Numbered from the stretch's first letter, positions 8,742 to 18,760 are shown. The stretch is DNA of 64,000 nucleotides from JADKAV01 sp037045455 (GCA_037045455.1 JBAOIN010000005.1:263213-327212), one strand, 5' to 3'. Notes: a model not told the origin generated them from the sequence alone. A program made the numbers and translations.

Positions 8742-9318
8742 TCACAGCGCACGAACGCCCTCGACCAGCAGCAGGACGCCGAAGGCGAAGAACAGCGCGG
8801 CGGCGCCGTACTTCACGACCTTCTCCGGCAGCGCCCGGCCCAGCAGTGCGCCCACGCCGATCGCCAAGGCATCGGCGGCGACCATGCCCGGCCGTCGAGC
8901 CCAGCCACGTTCCCACCCAGTCGTAACTGGTGGCCAGGGTCACGGTGGCGAGCATCGTCTTGTCGCCGAGTTCGGCCAGGAAGAACGCGACACCGACGGC
9001 CAGCAGCGCCGAGGCGCCGCCCCGCTGCGACCGTTGCTTGTCCGCCTCGGTCAGTTCGTCCCCGCGCAGCGTCCACAGGCCGAAGCCGATGAACGCCAGC
9101 CCGGCGAGCAGGTTGATCCAGGCGAACGGCAGCGCATCGCCGAGCACCCGCCCGATCCCGACCGACACCAGATGCACCAACAGCGTGGCCACGGTGATCC
9201 CCGCGAGCACTGTCCAGAACCGGTAGCGCGTGGCGAACGTCATCGCCATCAGCTGGGACTTGTCGCCCAGCTCGGCCACGAAGATGATCCCGAAACTGAG
9301 AACGAACGCTTGCAGCAT
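8742..9318 (-). CDS. GDT1/TMEM165 (UPF0016) cation transporter (C-terminus frameshifted)
   Basis: Two copies of the family motif E-x-G-D-K-(S/T) are present, VAELGDKSQLMAM and LAELGDKTMLATV, each in a membrane helix; the family moves Mn2+ or Ca2+. One base shift near 8888 breaks the last third, where the alternate frame continues with a normal helix ending VLLLVEGVRAL before the TGA at 8742. The ATG shares its A with the stop codon of the upstream response regulator, so translation is coupled to that two-component system, which suggests a shared signal. Confidence 0.8.
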
Positions 9319-9929
9319 CAACGGCCCTGCGTGGCCCATAGGGCGGCCTGCACGCGATCAGTGACGCCGATCGCCGAGTAGATCGCGGTCAGGTGTGCCT
9401 TGACCGTCTTCTCGCTGATCCCCAACTGCCGCGCGATCAGGCGATTGGACATCCCTCTGGACACGAGATCCAGTACCTCCTGTTGCTTCTCGGTCAATCG
9501 CGGCCGCTGCGGCCGGGTGTGCCGGGCGTCTACCAAGGTACGGGCCACCCGCGGGTCCAGCGGCGACCCCCCACCCGCAGCCGAGCGGATGCCTGCAATG
9601 AGGTCAGCGCCCGCTGCGTCCTTGAGCAGGTACCCGACGGCGCCGGCGTCCAGAGCCGCGAGTACCCGCTGCGACTCGGCGAACGTGGTCAGCACGACCA
9701 CGGCGCAATCGCCGGCCGCCGTGATCTGCGCGGTTGCTTCGATCCCCCCGATCCCGGGCATGGCCAGATCCATCAGGACCACATCTGGCGACTGCTCGGC
9801 CGCTGCCCGGACTGCCGCCTCCCCCGAGTCCACGGCAGCCACCACCTGCAGGTCGGGTTCGCTGGCGATCAGGGCGGACAGGCCTTCCCGGACGACGGTG
9901 TGGTCGTCGGCCACCACCACGCGGATCAC
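9318..9929 (-). CDS. NarL/FixJ-type response regulator
   Basis: A receiver domain (VVADDHTVVREGL with the acidic pair, phospho-acceptor in VVLMDLAMPG, Lys in YLLKDA) is followed by a LuxR-type helix-turn-helix (LTEKQQEVLDLVSRGMSNRL, LGISEKTVKAHLTAIY). GTG 9929 overlaps the histidine-kinase stop (GTGA), giving 203 residues. The partner kinase is directly upstream, and the GDT1 transporter is directly downstream and coupled. Target promoters are not identifiable here. Confidence 0.9.
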   Translation of the reverse strand: MIRVVVADDHTVVREGLSALIASEPDLQVVAAVDSGEAAVRAAAEQSPDVVLMDLAMPGIGGIEATAQITAAGDCAVVVLTTFAESQRVLAALDAGAVGYLLKDAAGADLIAGIRSAAGGGSPLDPRVARTLVDARHTRPQRPRLTEKQQEVLDLVSRGMSNRLIARQLGISEKTVKAHLTAIYSAIGVTDRVQAALWATQGR

Positions 9930-11195
9930 GGGCACTCCATGACGAACCGCACGGTGGCACCGGCACCGGGGGCGGCATCGATGTCCAAGCGCCCGCCGAC
10001 CTGGACCGCCAAGTCCTGCATGAGCGCCAGGCCGACGTGTCCCGGTGCGACGTCCCCGTGAACGAAACCCACACCGTCGTCGGAGATCGAAAGCGTGACC
10101 TGATCGCCCGAGCGCTCCAGGCTCAGCCGGACATTCGACGCATCGGCGTGCTTGGCGATGTTCTGAGTGCTCTCCCGCGCGACTCGGTAAAGAACCTGCT
10201 GGCAGGTGTCGTCGAGCGCGAGACCGGCGGCGATGTCCACCGTGGTGTGGGCGTCCCAGGCCAGCGGCCAGATCCTCCAGGGCCGCTCCCAGCCCGGCGT
10301 CGCTCAGATTGGGCGGGTAGATGTCGACCAGCAGGGAGCGCAACGAGCCGACGGCACGGCGGGTACGGTCGGCCGCGGCCGACAGTTGCTGTTCGGTCGC
10401 CGCATCGCGTTCCGTGTGGGCCAGCGCCGTCAATGAGAACGACACCCCGGCCAGGTCCTGCACCACGCCATCGTGCAGGTCCGCGGCGATCCGCCGGCGT
10501 TCGGCCTCCGAAGCGTTGACGGCGTAGAGCAACAGGTCCTCGCGGCTCTGCCGTTCCCGGTCGAGCCGGCGCGCCATGCGCCAAGCCAGCAGCAACAGGA
10601 TGCCCGCCAGCACCGCGAGCGCCCCGAGGATCGCAGGTGCCAGAGCCCGCACCAGAGTTGCCGTCTGCGCCTGCAGGAAGGCCTGTCGCTGATACACCTC
10701 GAGCAGGTAGGGTCCGTCCGGACCAGCCGTCGGCAAGTACACCTCGACGAGCTCGCCGTAGGAGCGCTCGAACTGGTTCTCGGGCTTGCTGAGATCGCTC
10801 ACCTCAGCCTCGGTGCCACCGTTGGCCAGCACGTCGAGTTCCTCCTGGCCGAGTTCGAACTGCTGGCCGATCAACTGCGGCTTGTCGGAGTAGACGATCG
10901 TCCCGTCCGGCGCCCAGAGCCGCACCGTCACGGTCGGGTCGGCAATCAGACGGTCGCGGACCACGGCATCCAATTCGGCGATCGCCTCCGGATCACCGTT
11001 GGTCAGCCCCTCTCGCAGATGTGGCCGGATGGCCAGCTTCTCCGCCTGCTCGGTGAAGACGACCGCGTCGCGCACCGACTCCTGCTGCGCGACGTTGCGG
11101 GCCACCCAGAAACTCGCCGCCGCCAACAGGCCCAGCAGCACGAAGCCGGGGATGGCGAACGCGAGCACCTCGCGGCGCACGGAAGTCGGGGACAT
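9926..11195 (-). CDS. NarL-type sensor histidine kinase (one frameshift)
   Basis: Two transmembrane helices (about residues 12-32 and 180-205) flank an extracytoplasmic sensor of about 145 residues. The dimerisation box is ERRRIAADLHDGVVQDLAGV, with the phospho-His in DLHDG, typical of HisKA_3. A one-base shift near 10250 separates it from the ATPase end, which carries ARESTQNIAKHADA (N box) and DDGVGF (G1 box). Start MSPTSVRRE at 11195. The ligand is not evident; the coupled GDT1 gene allows a guess at metal or envelope sensing. Confidence 0.85.
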
Positions 11196-11222
11196 AGGTC
11201 TCGATTGTCCCCGACTTCGCAC

Positions 11223-11920
11223 TCAGGAGTGAACGCGGCAGGAGTCGTCGCTGCCGACCCGCTGGGTGACAGCGGTGAACGAGCCCTGGCCGTGGTGCTT
11301 GGCCTTCACCGTGAGCAGGCCCTTCTTGCCCTTGGTGCGGGCCGTACCTTCGCGCACGACGCGGCCGTCACGACGGATCTCGAACCGCCACTTCTCGCCA
11401 CGGCTGGTGCTGTTGACCCGCAGCGTGGCCTTCGACTTCTTGACGGTCAGAGCTGCCGCGATGGAGTCGTCACTGCAGGTGCCGACATGGTGCTCACCAC
11501 GGCCTTTGTCGTCGGTGCCGTCGTCGTCCCCGCTGTCGTCGCTGCTGCCGCCACCGGTGGTGTCGCAGGTCTGCCCGCCGGATGTGGCGGTTCCGACGAA
11601 GGAGTCGGTCACTGCGCCGGCCGTCTTCACCTCGACGCTGAACGATCCGCTCGGGGCCGTGGTCGTGCGGGTGCCGCTGGAAAGCACACCCCCGGCCCGG
11701 TGAGTTCATACGTCCAGCCCTGGCCGACGACGTTCGAGTCGACTTCGAACTCGACCTCGACTCCGCCGTCGTCCTCTTTGACCTTCAACTCCCAGCGGGC
11801 CGAACCGGTGCACTGGCCGGCGCTGCGGAACTCGGCATCGTCACCGCCGCTGGCGAGCGCGGGCGTGACGGGCAGTGCGACAAGGGCGCCGGTCGCAGCG
11901 GCAACGAGGATCTTGAACAT
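11223..11920 (-). CDS. Secreted protein with Asp-rich linker and basic C-terminus (one frameshift)
   Basis: MFKILVAAATGALVALPVTPALASG is a clear Sec signal peptide with an ALA-S cut site. The mature part has beta-rich segments, an acidic stretch (SSDDSGDDDGTDDKGRG) and a Lys/Arg-rich C-terminal domain containing four Cys. One base shift near 11695, in an ACACCCCCGG run, joins the two halves. Not recognised as a named family; the basic end resembles those of other secreted proteins in this window. Confidence 0.65.
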
Positions 11921-11969
11921 GGACCCAGCATCGGACAGCAATCGCGCAGCCCGCCAGCGGACCTTGGTC

Positions 11970-12443
11970 CTAGGACCTCGGATTCAGCGCGGCGAAACCG
12001 TACGCCAGTGAGGTCGCCAGGCACAGCCACACCACATACGGCACCATCGCGATACCGGCCCAGACGGAGAACCGGAACGCCACCACGAGCATGGGGACGG
12101 TTGCCAGCACCGCGATCGTGAGCGCGATAGCCGAAGCCGGCGGGTTCTGCTGGAGATAGAACAGGTTGGCCCATGCCAACGCAGCGATCACACTCACCGC
12201 GAAGCAGCCCAGCCAGATGCCACGGTTGACGGGGGTTTCGCGCAGGACCACGAGCACCCCAACCACGGCCAGCATCACAAAGTTGTACGGCCAGACGATC
12301 CCGAACACCACGTCCGGCGGCTGCCAGGCGGGCCGTTCCAGCGACTGGTAATACTCGCTGCCCGTCGAGACCCAGCGCTGCGAGCCGATGACGTACACAG
12401 CCAGGATCACCAGGTTCGCGGCCACGAGAAGCGCCTTCGTCAT
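11970..12443 (-). CDS. TspO/MBR-family tryptophan-rich sensory protein
   Basis: A protein of 157 residues with five predicted helices. The family core W-x-P-P-x-x-x-F-x-x-x-W-x-x-x-(Y/F) is present as WQPPDVVFGIVWPYNF, with WANLFYLQQNP and YVVWLCLATSL following. TspO proteins bind porphyrins or other tetrapyrroles in the membrane. The start MTKALLVAANL (12443) is preferred over the longer frame to 12509, whose first 22 residues do not fit. Single gene. Confidence 0.85.
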   Translation of the reverse strand: MTKALLVAANLVILAVYVIGSQRWVSTGSEYYQSLERPAWQPPDVVFGIVWPYNFVMLAVVGVLVVLRETPVNRGIWLGCFAVSVIAALAWANLFYLQQNPPASAIALTIAVLATVPMLVVAFRFSVWAGIAMVPYVVWLCLATSLAYGFAALNPRS

Positions 12444-12525
12444 GAGGACGGCGTGCCCCGGTTTCTGGACATCAGCCGTGCCGAACACAAAGCGGCGGAA
12501 TGGGGCCACCAGCGGCCCCGATCGG

Positions 12526-12594
12526 CACGTTTGTCGCAGCGTGTGTCACAAACGTGTGATTTCGGGTCATATCTGGCCCGGATCCGCACGTTTG
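12526..12594. repeat. Intergenic inverted repeat with CACGTTTG arms
   Basis: CACGTTTGT (12526-12534) pairs with ACAAACGTG (12548-12556), and CACGTTTG recurs directly at 12587-12594. The block fills the space between the patatin stop and the TspO gene on the same strand. A terminator is possible, or a small repeat of unknown role. Confidence 0.4.
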
Positions 12595-12599
12595 CTCGC

Positions 12600-13489
12600 C
12601 TACAACTCCCCGCGGAAGAGCGAGGCGACGTACTCCTGCGCGGCAACCGCGACCGGAGCCCGCCTGGCCGCGGACATCGAGTTCGTTCCCATCACCGCGC
12701 GCATCCGGGCGTCCGGTGCGACCACGAGCACACGTCCCGGGATCTTGCGCCGCTCGCGCTGCAGTTGTAACCGCAGCGGCACCCGCGCGGCATTGCCCGG
12801 GTCGCGGGCGACCCAGTCGGTGGTGGACAGCGGCGCGGACACGATGACCAGGTCGAGGTCGCAATCGGCCAGCAGGTCCAGGCTCACCATCGACCAGGCA
12901 CCGCCGTCGACGTAAGCCCGGCCGTCGATCGTCACCGGCGCGTAGTACCCGGGCACCGCGCAGGAGGCAGCCACGGCATCAGCCATACTCGGCCGCAGGT
13001 CGCGCCCGAACACCACCCGCTGGCCGGTGGTCAGGTCCACCGCGATGATCCAGGTGTCCTGCACGGGCCATTTGTCGAACAGCACCCGGAACCGGTCCAC
13101 GCCCTCCATCGCCCGGGTCCCTCTCGGCAGCGCCGCACTGACCCCCACTCCCAGGGAAAGCGCCAGGGCCGGCGGGCGACCTGACGCAACAAGTCCGGAG
13201 AGCCCGGACCGCGCCGGCGCGCCGGGCCCTGACCTGGCTCAGCCAGCGCCGGCATGGACCCCAGCACCGCCCGGCCTTCTGCCGACAGCGGCCGTCCGCA
13301 CACGCGGGCCACGTAGTCGGTAGGGGGGAAGCCGGCCCGCATCAACGCGGCCGCCGTGGAGCCCGCGCTCGTCCCGACGATCACCTCGGCCTGACGGGCA
13401 TCGAAGTGTTCGGCCAATGCCGTGATCACCCCGGCATGGAAAGCCGTACCCGTGAGCCCGCCGCCGCCGAGGGCAAGTCCGATCCGCAC
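12600..13489 (-). CDS. Patatin-like phospholipase (one frameshift)
   Basis: The N-terminus VRIGLALGGGGLTGTAFHAG has the patatin oxyanion Gly run. The nucleophile elbow is GTSAGS and the catalytic Asp lies in YVDGGAWS (D-G-G). One base shift near 13170 joins the N-terminal frame to the C-terminal one; the restored text reads ALALSLGVGVSAALP. Expected activity is acyl hydrolysis of phospholipids or esters. Start GTG 13489, only 24 bases from the divergent acetyltransferase start, so the promoters must overlap. Confidence 0.8.
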
Positions 13490-13513
13490 CTCACCATCTT
13501 CGACAATGGGGTC

Positions 13514-14011
13514 ATGCTGATCCGCAAGGCCACCCCGCAGGACGCCGAAGTCGTTCGCGAGATCGTGCGGGATGTGTACGTCGGAGAAGGCTGGGCCGAC
13601 CTGCACGCGACACCGGATTACGTGCGCAGCCTGCTCGACGCCGAAACCCGAATCGCCCAGGCCGACGTGCTGGTCGCCGAACTCGACGGCGGCATCGTCG
13701 CCACGATCACCGCCGCCGACGAGCCTCCCTTCGCGAACGTAGCCCAGCCCGGGGAGTTGGAGGTCCGCATGCTGGCCGTGCGCGCCCAGGCCCGCCGCCA
13801 GGGTGTTGCGGCGGCTCTCGTGACGGCCTGCGAGGACATCGCCCGCGACTGCGGGCTGGAACGAGTCGTGCTCTCCACCGACCCGGACATGCACGCCGCG
13901 CAGGCGCTGTATGAGGGGCTTGGCTACCGGCGAACGCCCGGGCGCGATTGGGAAACCGGCGGGGTCATGCTGCTGACGTACGCCAAACCGATTCAAACGA
14001 ACCACGGTTAG
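13514..14011 (+). CDS. GNAT-family N-acetyltransferase
   Basis: 165 residues. The acetyl-CoA loop is V-x-x-x-A-R-R-Q-G-V-A-A-A-L (VRAQARRQGVAAALV), preceded by the strand ELEVRMLAV and followed by a C-terminal AQALYEGLGYRRT as in GNAT folds. ATG 13514 is the first sensible start; earlier in-frame codons overlap the divergent patatin gene. The substrate is not evident. Confidence 0.8.
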   Translation: MLIRKATPQDAEVVREIVRDVYVGEGWADLHATPDYVRSLLDAETRIAQADVLVAELDGGIVATITAADEPPFANVAQPGELEVRMLAVRAQARRQGVAAALVTACEDIARDCGLERVVLSTDPDMHAAQALYEGLGYRRTPGRDWETGGVMLLTYAKPIQTNHG

Positions 14012-14018
14012 ACAGGCG

Positions 14019-14267
14019 TTACAACCCGAGGATCCGGCTCCCCGCGATCAGCACCGCAGCCAGGCCGAAGAAGACCAGCCAGGGCCAGGTCTTGCGCCAG
14101 CGCGATCTCCGGCGTTCCTGCTTCGCGCGCTGCTGCGCCTGCGACTTTCCCTGCAACTCCTGCCGGTCGAGTTCCGACCACCGCTGGCGCTTCGCCTCGA
14201 GGTCGCGCTCCTGCGCCGACTGCTCCTTGTGAGCGGCCTCTCGGGCCCAGTCCTCGTCGAACGCCAT
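14019..14267 (-). CDS. Small basic coiled-coil protein with C-terminal membrane helix
   Basis: 82 residues: MAFDEDWAREAAHKEQSAQE begins a highly charged helix (Glu/Lys/Arg/Gln rich to residue 58), then WPWLVFFGLAAVLIAGSRIL as one membrane helix at the C-terminus. It is a predicted tail-anchored protein with its charged part in the cytoplasm. No family recognised. Convergent with the acetyltransferase and divergent from the YfcC-type carrier. Confidence 0.6.
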   Translation of the reverse strand: MAFDEDWAREAAHKEQSAQERDLEAKRQRWSELDRQELQGKSQAQQRAKQERRRSRWRKTWPWLVFFGLAAVLIAGSRILGL

Positions 14268-14306
14268 GACACGAGAGTAGATCGACGTTCGGCGTAGAGT
14301 CCGGCC

Positions 14307-15861
14307 ATGGCCGCCGCCACCACGAAGAAGAAGTTCGAGTTCCCTTCGGCCGTCACCACTCTGGCAATCGTCACGTTCCTGGTGTGGTTCGCCGCACTGT
14401 TCATCCCAGCCGGCAAGTACACCCTCGACGCGGATGGCAGCCCCCTGCCCGGCAGCTACGAGCAGGTGCCGTCGCCACTGTCGTTCGGGGAGTCCGTCCA
14501 GCAGCTGATCCTCGCGCCGATAAACGGCATCTACGGCCTGCTCAACGCGGACGGACGTGGTGGACACCGAGACGGTCGGCCGGATGTTCGGCCAGATCGG
14601 TGTGATCGTCTTCATCATGGCCATCGGGGCCTTCATCTCGGTCTCGCTTCGCCACCAAGAGTCTCGAGGTCGCCGTCGCGCAACTAGCGAACAGACTGAA
14701 GACCAAGGGCTGGCTGCTCATCACTGCGGTGATGGTGCTGTTCTCGCTGCTCGGCTCGACCATGGGCTTCTCCGTCGAGACGCTCGGCTTCTACGCCTTG
14801 TTCATCCCGCTGATGGCTGCGCTGGGCTACGACCGGCTGACCACGGCCGCGATGATCATCATCGGGGCCTTGAGCGGGGTCATGGGTGCCACCGTGAACC
14901 CGTTCTCGATCGGGGTGGCGGCCGGTGAAGCCGGAGTGAGCATCGGCGACGGCATCGTCCTGCGGCTGATCCTCTGGGTGCTGATCACGGCCATGAGCGT
15001 CGGGTGGGTGCTGCGGTACGCGGCCAAGATCCGCCGCGATCCCTCCGCATCCCTGGTGGGTTGGGAGGACCCCGACGACGAGACCGCCACGGACCAGGCC
15101 ACTGACGATCTCGAGCACGGCCAGGTCGACGCCCGGCTCACTGGCACCCAGAAATGGGTGCTGGTCATCACCGTCTTCGCGTTCGCATTGATGATCTTCT
15201 CGGTGATTCCCTGGTCGAGCCTGTTCGGCAGTACGACCGGCCCCGCGGATTACCTCTACGAGCACCAGACGGCTGCCGCTCCGTACTGGTTCGAGCTCAA
15301 CTGGTGGTTCCCGCAGTTGGCGATGCTGTTCCTGATCGCCTCGGTCATCGTGGGGCTGGTCGCCCGCATGCACGAGAAGGAGATCGTGCGGCTGATCGCC
15401 GTCGGCGCCAGCGACATGATGGGCCCGGCGATGGTGGTCCTGCTGGCCGGCGGGGTCTCGGTGATCATGACGAACACGCAGACCCTGGCGACCATCCTCA
15501 ACTGCCATGGAGCAGCCTGATCAGCGGCGCCGGTCAAGGGGTCTTCGCCGTGGTGACGATCATCATCAACATCCCGCTGGCGTTCCTCATCCCGTCGAGT
15601 TCCGGGCACGCCGCCCTGGCCATGCCCCTGCTCGCACCGCTGGCCGACTTCGCCGGCGTCTCCCGCCCCACGACGATCACGGCGTGGATCATGGGTCACG
15701 GTCTGACCCTGCTGTGGTCGCCGACCAGCGTCGTCGTGGTCGGCGGGCTGGCGATTGCGAAGGTCGGCTACGACAAGTACCTGCGCTTCGTGTGGCCGCT
15801 GATTCTCGGACTGTTCGTGATTGCCGCAGCCGTCGTGGGGATCGCCGCCGGTCTGGGGTGA
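14307..15861 (+). CDS. YfcC/DcuC-family membrane carrier (three frameshifts)
   Basis: Begins MAAATTKKKFEFPSAVTTLA, then about twelve helices. Segments such as GVIVFIMAIGAFISVS, GALSGVMGATVNPFSIGVAA and IPSSSGHAALAMPLLAPLAD match the YfcC branch of the DcuC superfamily (PF03606), which moves C4-dicarboxylates, basic amino acids or peptides. Single-base shifts near 14555, 14645 and 15507 break the chain; all pieces are on the same strand in order and total about 517 residues, a normal length. A long inverted repeat follows the stop by three bases. Confidence 0.8.
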
Positions 15862-15864
15862 TGC

Positions 15865-15965
15865 GTGTCCGGTTTTGCAACACGCTTCGGAGGCCGCGCG
15901 ACGACACGCCGTGCTCACAGGCGTTTACCCGGAGTGTCGGCCTGAACGGTTTGCAAATCCGGACA
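15865..15965. repeat. GTGTCCGG palindromic element, copy 1
   Basis: A 101-bp block starting GTGTCCGG and ending GGTTTGCAAATCCGGACA. Its ends are inverted copies of each other (left arm degenerate), and it shares both ends and an internal CGACACGCCG with the block at 47675-47776. It begins three bases after the YfcC stop. See the finding on this family. Confidence 0.65.
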
Positions 15966-16002
15966 TCAGCATCGGCTGCCATCTGCCGGGTAAGAGTGCC
16001 GC

Positions 16003-16242
16003 ATGGATGAGTTCGTCCGCACGATCGACCACGGTCAGGTGCGGGAGTATGCGAAGGCCTGGGCGCTGCAACCGCGTGTCCAAAACGGACAACTCTCGCT
16101 CACCGACGGCGAAGAGATCGAATGGAACCTCTGGTTCGAGCAGTTCGAGGCGCAGGGGCTGGCCCTGCTCTACGAAGGCACCAAGGAAGACGGCCCGCGG
16201 TCGGTCGTGTACCGACTCCAACCGCGGGCCGAGGCGTCCTAG
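16003..16242 (+). CDS. Hypothetical 79-aa protein
   Basis: MDEFVRTIDHGQVREYAKAW... ends YRLQPRAEAS. It is an even alpha/beta composition with several aromatic residues (EIEWNLWFEQFEAQ) and no signal or membrane segment. No family recognised. The final bases overlap the stop of the convergent secreted-protein gene. The start follows a GTAAGAG that could serve as a weak ribosome site. Confidence 0.55.
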   Translation: MDEFVRTIDHGQVREYAKAWALQPRVQNGQLSLTDGEEIEWNLWFEQFEAQGLALLYEGTKEDGPRSVVYRLQPRAEAS

Positions 16243-16673
16243 AGCGAGGACTGCTTGTAGGTCAGCGTGATCTCGGTCGGGGTGTCGGCGCCGACGAACG
16301 TGCACTTCCACTTCACGTTGGCGTACATGCCGGCAGTGCCCGGGTTGACCAGCTTGTAGGACGTCGCCTTACAGCGGTAGCCCTCGGTCTTCACGACCGT
16401 GCCCTTCTTGGTGGCCTCGCCGTCCGTGGCCTTCACGACCTTGCTGACGGTCTTGTAGGTGACCATGCCGACGAAGGCGCGGGCCACCTGCGCGGCGTCG
16501 ACCTGCACCTTGGGGGTCTTGCCTGCTGAACTCAGCGGTCCGAGGTACTGCGCGTCCATGGCCGTGATCACGGTCTCCGACGGGTCGTTGGCAGCAGCGG
16601 CCATGCCGGCCACGGAAACGGTGAGGGCTGGCACCGCGGCCAGGGCCGCGACGGTACGGAAAGCGGTTCTCAT
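16239..16673 (-). CDS. Secreted protein, unknown function
   Basis: 144 residues with a Sec signal peptide ending AGMAAAANDP. The mature part is mostly beta strands with two cysteines (YRCKATSY, VKWKCTFVG) that could form one disulfide. The start has a strong GGAGG ribosome site. No named family recognised. Confidence 0.7.
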   Translation of the reverse strand: MRTAFRTVAALAAVPALTVSVAGMAAAANDPSETVITAMDAQYLGPLSSAGKTPKVQVDAAQVARAFVGMVTYKTVSKVVKATDGEATKKGTVVKTEGYRCKATSYKLVNPGTAGMYANVKWKCTFVGADTPTEITLTYKQSSL

Positions 16674-16788
16674 GGGGTTCCTCCAGGGTCTGGTGTGCTC
16701 AAACGCTAGCCGCGCTGCCGTCGCAACGGCGTTAACGTTGGGTCACAAGTCGGTGACGGTCAGTCGACCCCGCAGTAGAGTCCAGGAC

Positions 16789-17256
16789 ATGGAACCGGCT
16801 GCCCGCGCCCGGGCCGCGATCGAGGCCGCGGGGCTGGCGTTCGAAGTCACCGAGCACGGGCCGGTGCGCAGCCTTGCCGAAGTCGCCGCCGCCCGCGGAC
16901 TGACCCCCGACCGGGTGCTCAAGACGATCGTGGTGCGTCGAGCCGAGGATGACTTCCTGTTCGTCCTGGTGCCCGGCGGCCGTGCGATCAGCTGGCCCAA
17001 GCTGCGCGGGCTGCTCGAGGTGAACCGGCTGTCCATGCCGAGTGCGGACGAGGCGCAGCGGGTGACCGGCTACGTGCGCGGCACGATCACGCCATTCGGC
17101 TCGTTTCGGGCCCTGCCCGTGATCGCCGACACCGCCATCCCCGGCGGTGCGGTGTCGGTCGGCGGCGGGGCGCACGGGGTTGCCTTCACCATCGACGCGG
17201 ACGAGTTGATCGCGTCGCTCTGCGCCCGAACCGCCGACGTGACGGACCCCGAGTGA
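16789..17256 (+). CDS. YbaK/ProX-type aminoacyl-tRNA deacylase
   Basis: 155 residues of the YbaK/EbsC fold: the conserved Lys in RVLKTIVVR, the GxxxPFG-type loop in GTITPFGSF, and VSVGGGAHGVAF. The family clears mischarged tRNAs (for example Cys-tRNA-Pro). ATG 16789 is chosen because upstream codons read through the promoter of the secreted-protein gene. Its stop overlaps the GTG of the next hydrolase gene by four bases. Confidence 0.85.
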   Translation: MEPAARARAAIEAAGLAFEVTEHGPVRSLAEVAAARGLTPDRVLKTIVVRRAEDDFLFVLVPGGRAISWPKLRGLLEVNRLSMPSADEAQRVTGYVRGTITPFGSFRALPVIADTAIPGGAVSVGGGAHGVAFTIDADELIASLCARTADVTDPE

Positions 17257-18079
17257 GGCTGCCCGACGGTCGCACGCTGGATCACCGGGAGTACGGCGAT
17301 CCGAGCGGATACCCCGTGGTCAACAACCACGGCGGACTCATGTGCGGCATGGACATCGAACCGGCCGACGCGACAGCGAAGGAACTCAAGCTGCGGATCA
17401 TCTCCCCGACCGGCCGGGGGTCGGAGACTCGACACAGATGTCCGGCCGCACCACCGGGGACTGGCCCGCCGACGTCGGGGCGCTGCTGCGGTCTCTGGGA
17501 ATCGACGAGTGCGGCGCGTTCGGCTGGTCGCTCGGCTCCGATTACGCGCTGGCTCTGGGCGCCGCGGGCGTCGCGAACCGGGTCGTGGTTGTCGGCGGAA
17601 TGCCACCCTCGACGCCGGAGCGACTCGCGCGCCTCAATCGCACGGACCGGGTCCTCAGCCGGCTCAGCCAGCAGCACCCGGCAACGGCCCGTGCGGCGTT
17701 CGTGACGATGCGCACGGTAGCTGGTCTCACGCACGACGCCACGGCCCGGATGTCCGGCGTCGACGCGGATGCCGTGCGCGGTTTGACGCAGTTCCCGGAC
17801 TGGATGCGCCACGCGCTGCAACAGCCACAGGGGATGGTCGAGGAGTACCGGGCGATGTGCCGGCCGTGGGGCTTCGACGTCGCCCATGTCGGCTGTCCGG
17901 TCGACGTCTGGCACGGCACACAGGACGAGTATGTCCCGCTGGATCTAGGCCGGGAACTCGCACAACAGTTGCCGCACGCCACCATGCACGAGGTCGCAGA
18001 TGCCGGGCACTTCCTGGCCTACTCGGGATGGGCAGACGTGCTCGCGCCGTTCGCTAGACCTGCGCGGCCAGCCGGCTGA
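17253..18079 (+). CDS. Alpha/beta hydrolase (one frameshift)
   Basis: Starts VRLPDGRTLDHREYGDPSG with a strand-turn typical of the fold and a His-Gly oxyanion pair (NNHGG). A single-base shift near 17425, in GGCCGGGGG, separates it from the rest: nucleophile GWSLGS, acid GTQDEYV and base DAGHFL. Restored length is about 275 residues, fitting hydrolases of the epoxide-hydrolase/esterase group. GTG 17253 overlaps the YbaK stop, so they are co-translated. The 3' end overlaps the convergent SHOCT gene by 26 bases. Confidence 0.8.
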
Positions 18080-18287
18080 ACTCCTCGTCGCTGAGCAGTC
18101 CGGCATCGTGCAGTGTCTGCAAGCTGTCCAATCGCTCACCGCGCTGCTTCAGCACGACATCGCGGTGCGCGGCGGTCGCCACGTTGGCGTACCGGAACTG
18201 CGGAGCCCACCGCCCGTACTGCCGGGCAGCCACTCGGCGAACCACCGGCGACGTGTCGACCTGCGGCGTCAACGAGGGCACGATCAT
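18054..18287 (-). CDS. Small SHOCT-domain protein
   Basis: 77 residues; the C-terminus ERLDSLQTLHDAGLLSDEEF is the short SHOCT motif (L-x2-L-x3-G-x-(L/I)-(S/T)-x-EEF). The N-terminal half has RQYGRWAPQFRYANVATAAH and no membrane helix. SHOCT domains often act as oligomerisation ends. ATG 18287 is the only reasonable start between the divergent glyoxalase-like gene and the stop. Role unknown. Confidence 0.65.
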   Translation of the reverse strand: MIVPSLTPQVDTSPVVRRVAARQYGRWAPQFRYANVATAAHRDVVLKQRGERLDSLQTLHDAGLLSDEEFSRLAAQV

Positions 18288-18326
18288 GCCAGTGACACTA
18301 GACGGCACCCGTGGCACGATGCCCGC

Positions 18327-18719
18327 ATGGCAGTCATCCACTTCGAGATCCATGCCCAGGACGTCCAACGCGCCGTCGCGTTCTATCAGGCCGTCTTCGA
18401 CTGGAAGGTCGAGGACTGGTCGGAATTCGCCGGCATGCCGTACTTCGGCGTGACGACCAAGGCCGAGGACGAGCCCGGCATCAACGGCGCGATCATGCAG
18501 CGGCAAGGACCGGGGCCGAATACCGGGGACGCCATCGTCGGAGCGGTGCTCACGATGGGCAGCGGTGACTTCGATGTGACCGCCGAACAGGTCCTGGCCG
18601 CCGGCGGCACGGTCGCGATGCCGAAGCATCCGCTACCGGGGATGGCGTGGCAGGGCTACTTCCTGGACACCGAGGGCAACGTCTTCGGAGTGCACCAGCC
18701 GGACCCGAAGGCCAAGTAG
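18327..18719 (+). CDS. VOC (glyoxalase/dioxygenase-like) family protein
   Basis: 130 residues with two beta-alpha-beta-beta-beta units. The start MAVIHFEIHAQDVQRAVAFY and the ending YFLDTEGNVFGVHQ are the classic VOC pattern, with His and Glu positions available for a metal. The substrate is unknown; small VOC proteins include drug-binding and isomerase types. Monocistronic. Confidence 0.85.
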   Translation: MAVIHFEIHAQDVQRAVAFYQAVFDWKVEDWSEFAGMPYFGVTTKAEDEPGINGAIMQRQGPGPNTGDAIVGAVLTMGSGDFDVTAEQVLAAGGTVAMPKHPLPGMAWQGYFLDTEGNVFGVHQPDPKAK

Positions 18720-18760
18720 CGCCGCTGTATGGAACCGCGGCGGCCGGGAAAGATCACCCG

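Noticed and set aside
13031..14005. A 324-residue minus-strand protein
   Set aside because: Its first half is the antisense of the acetyltransferase; only the part after 13489 is the patatin N-terminus.
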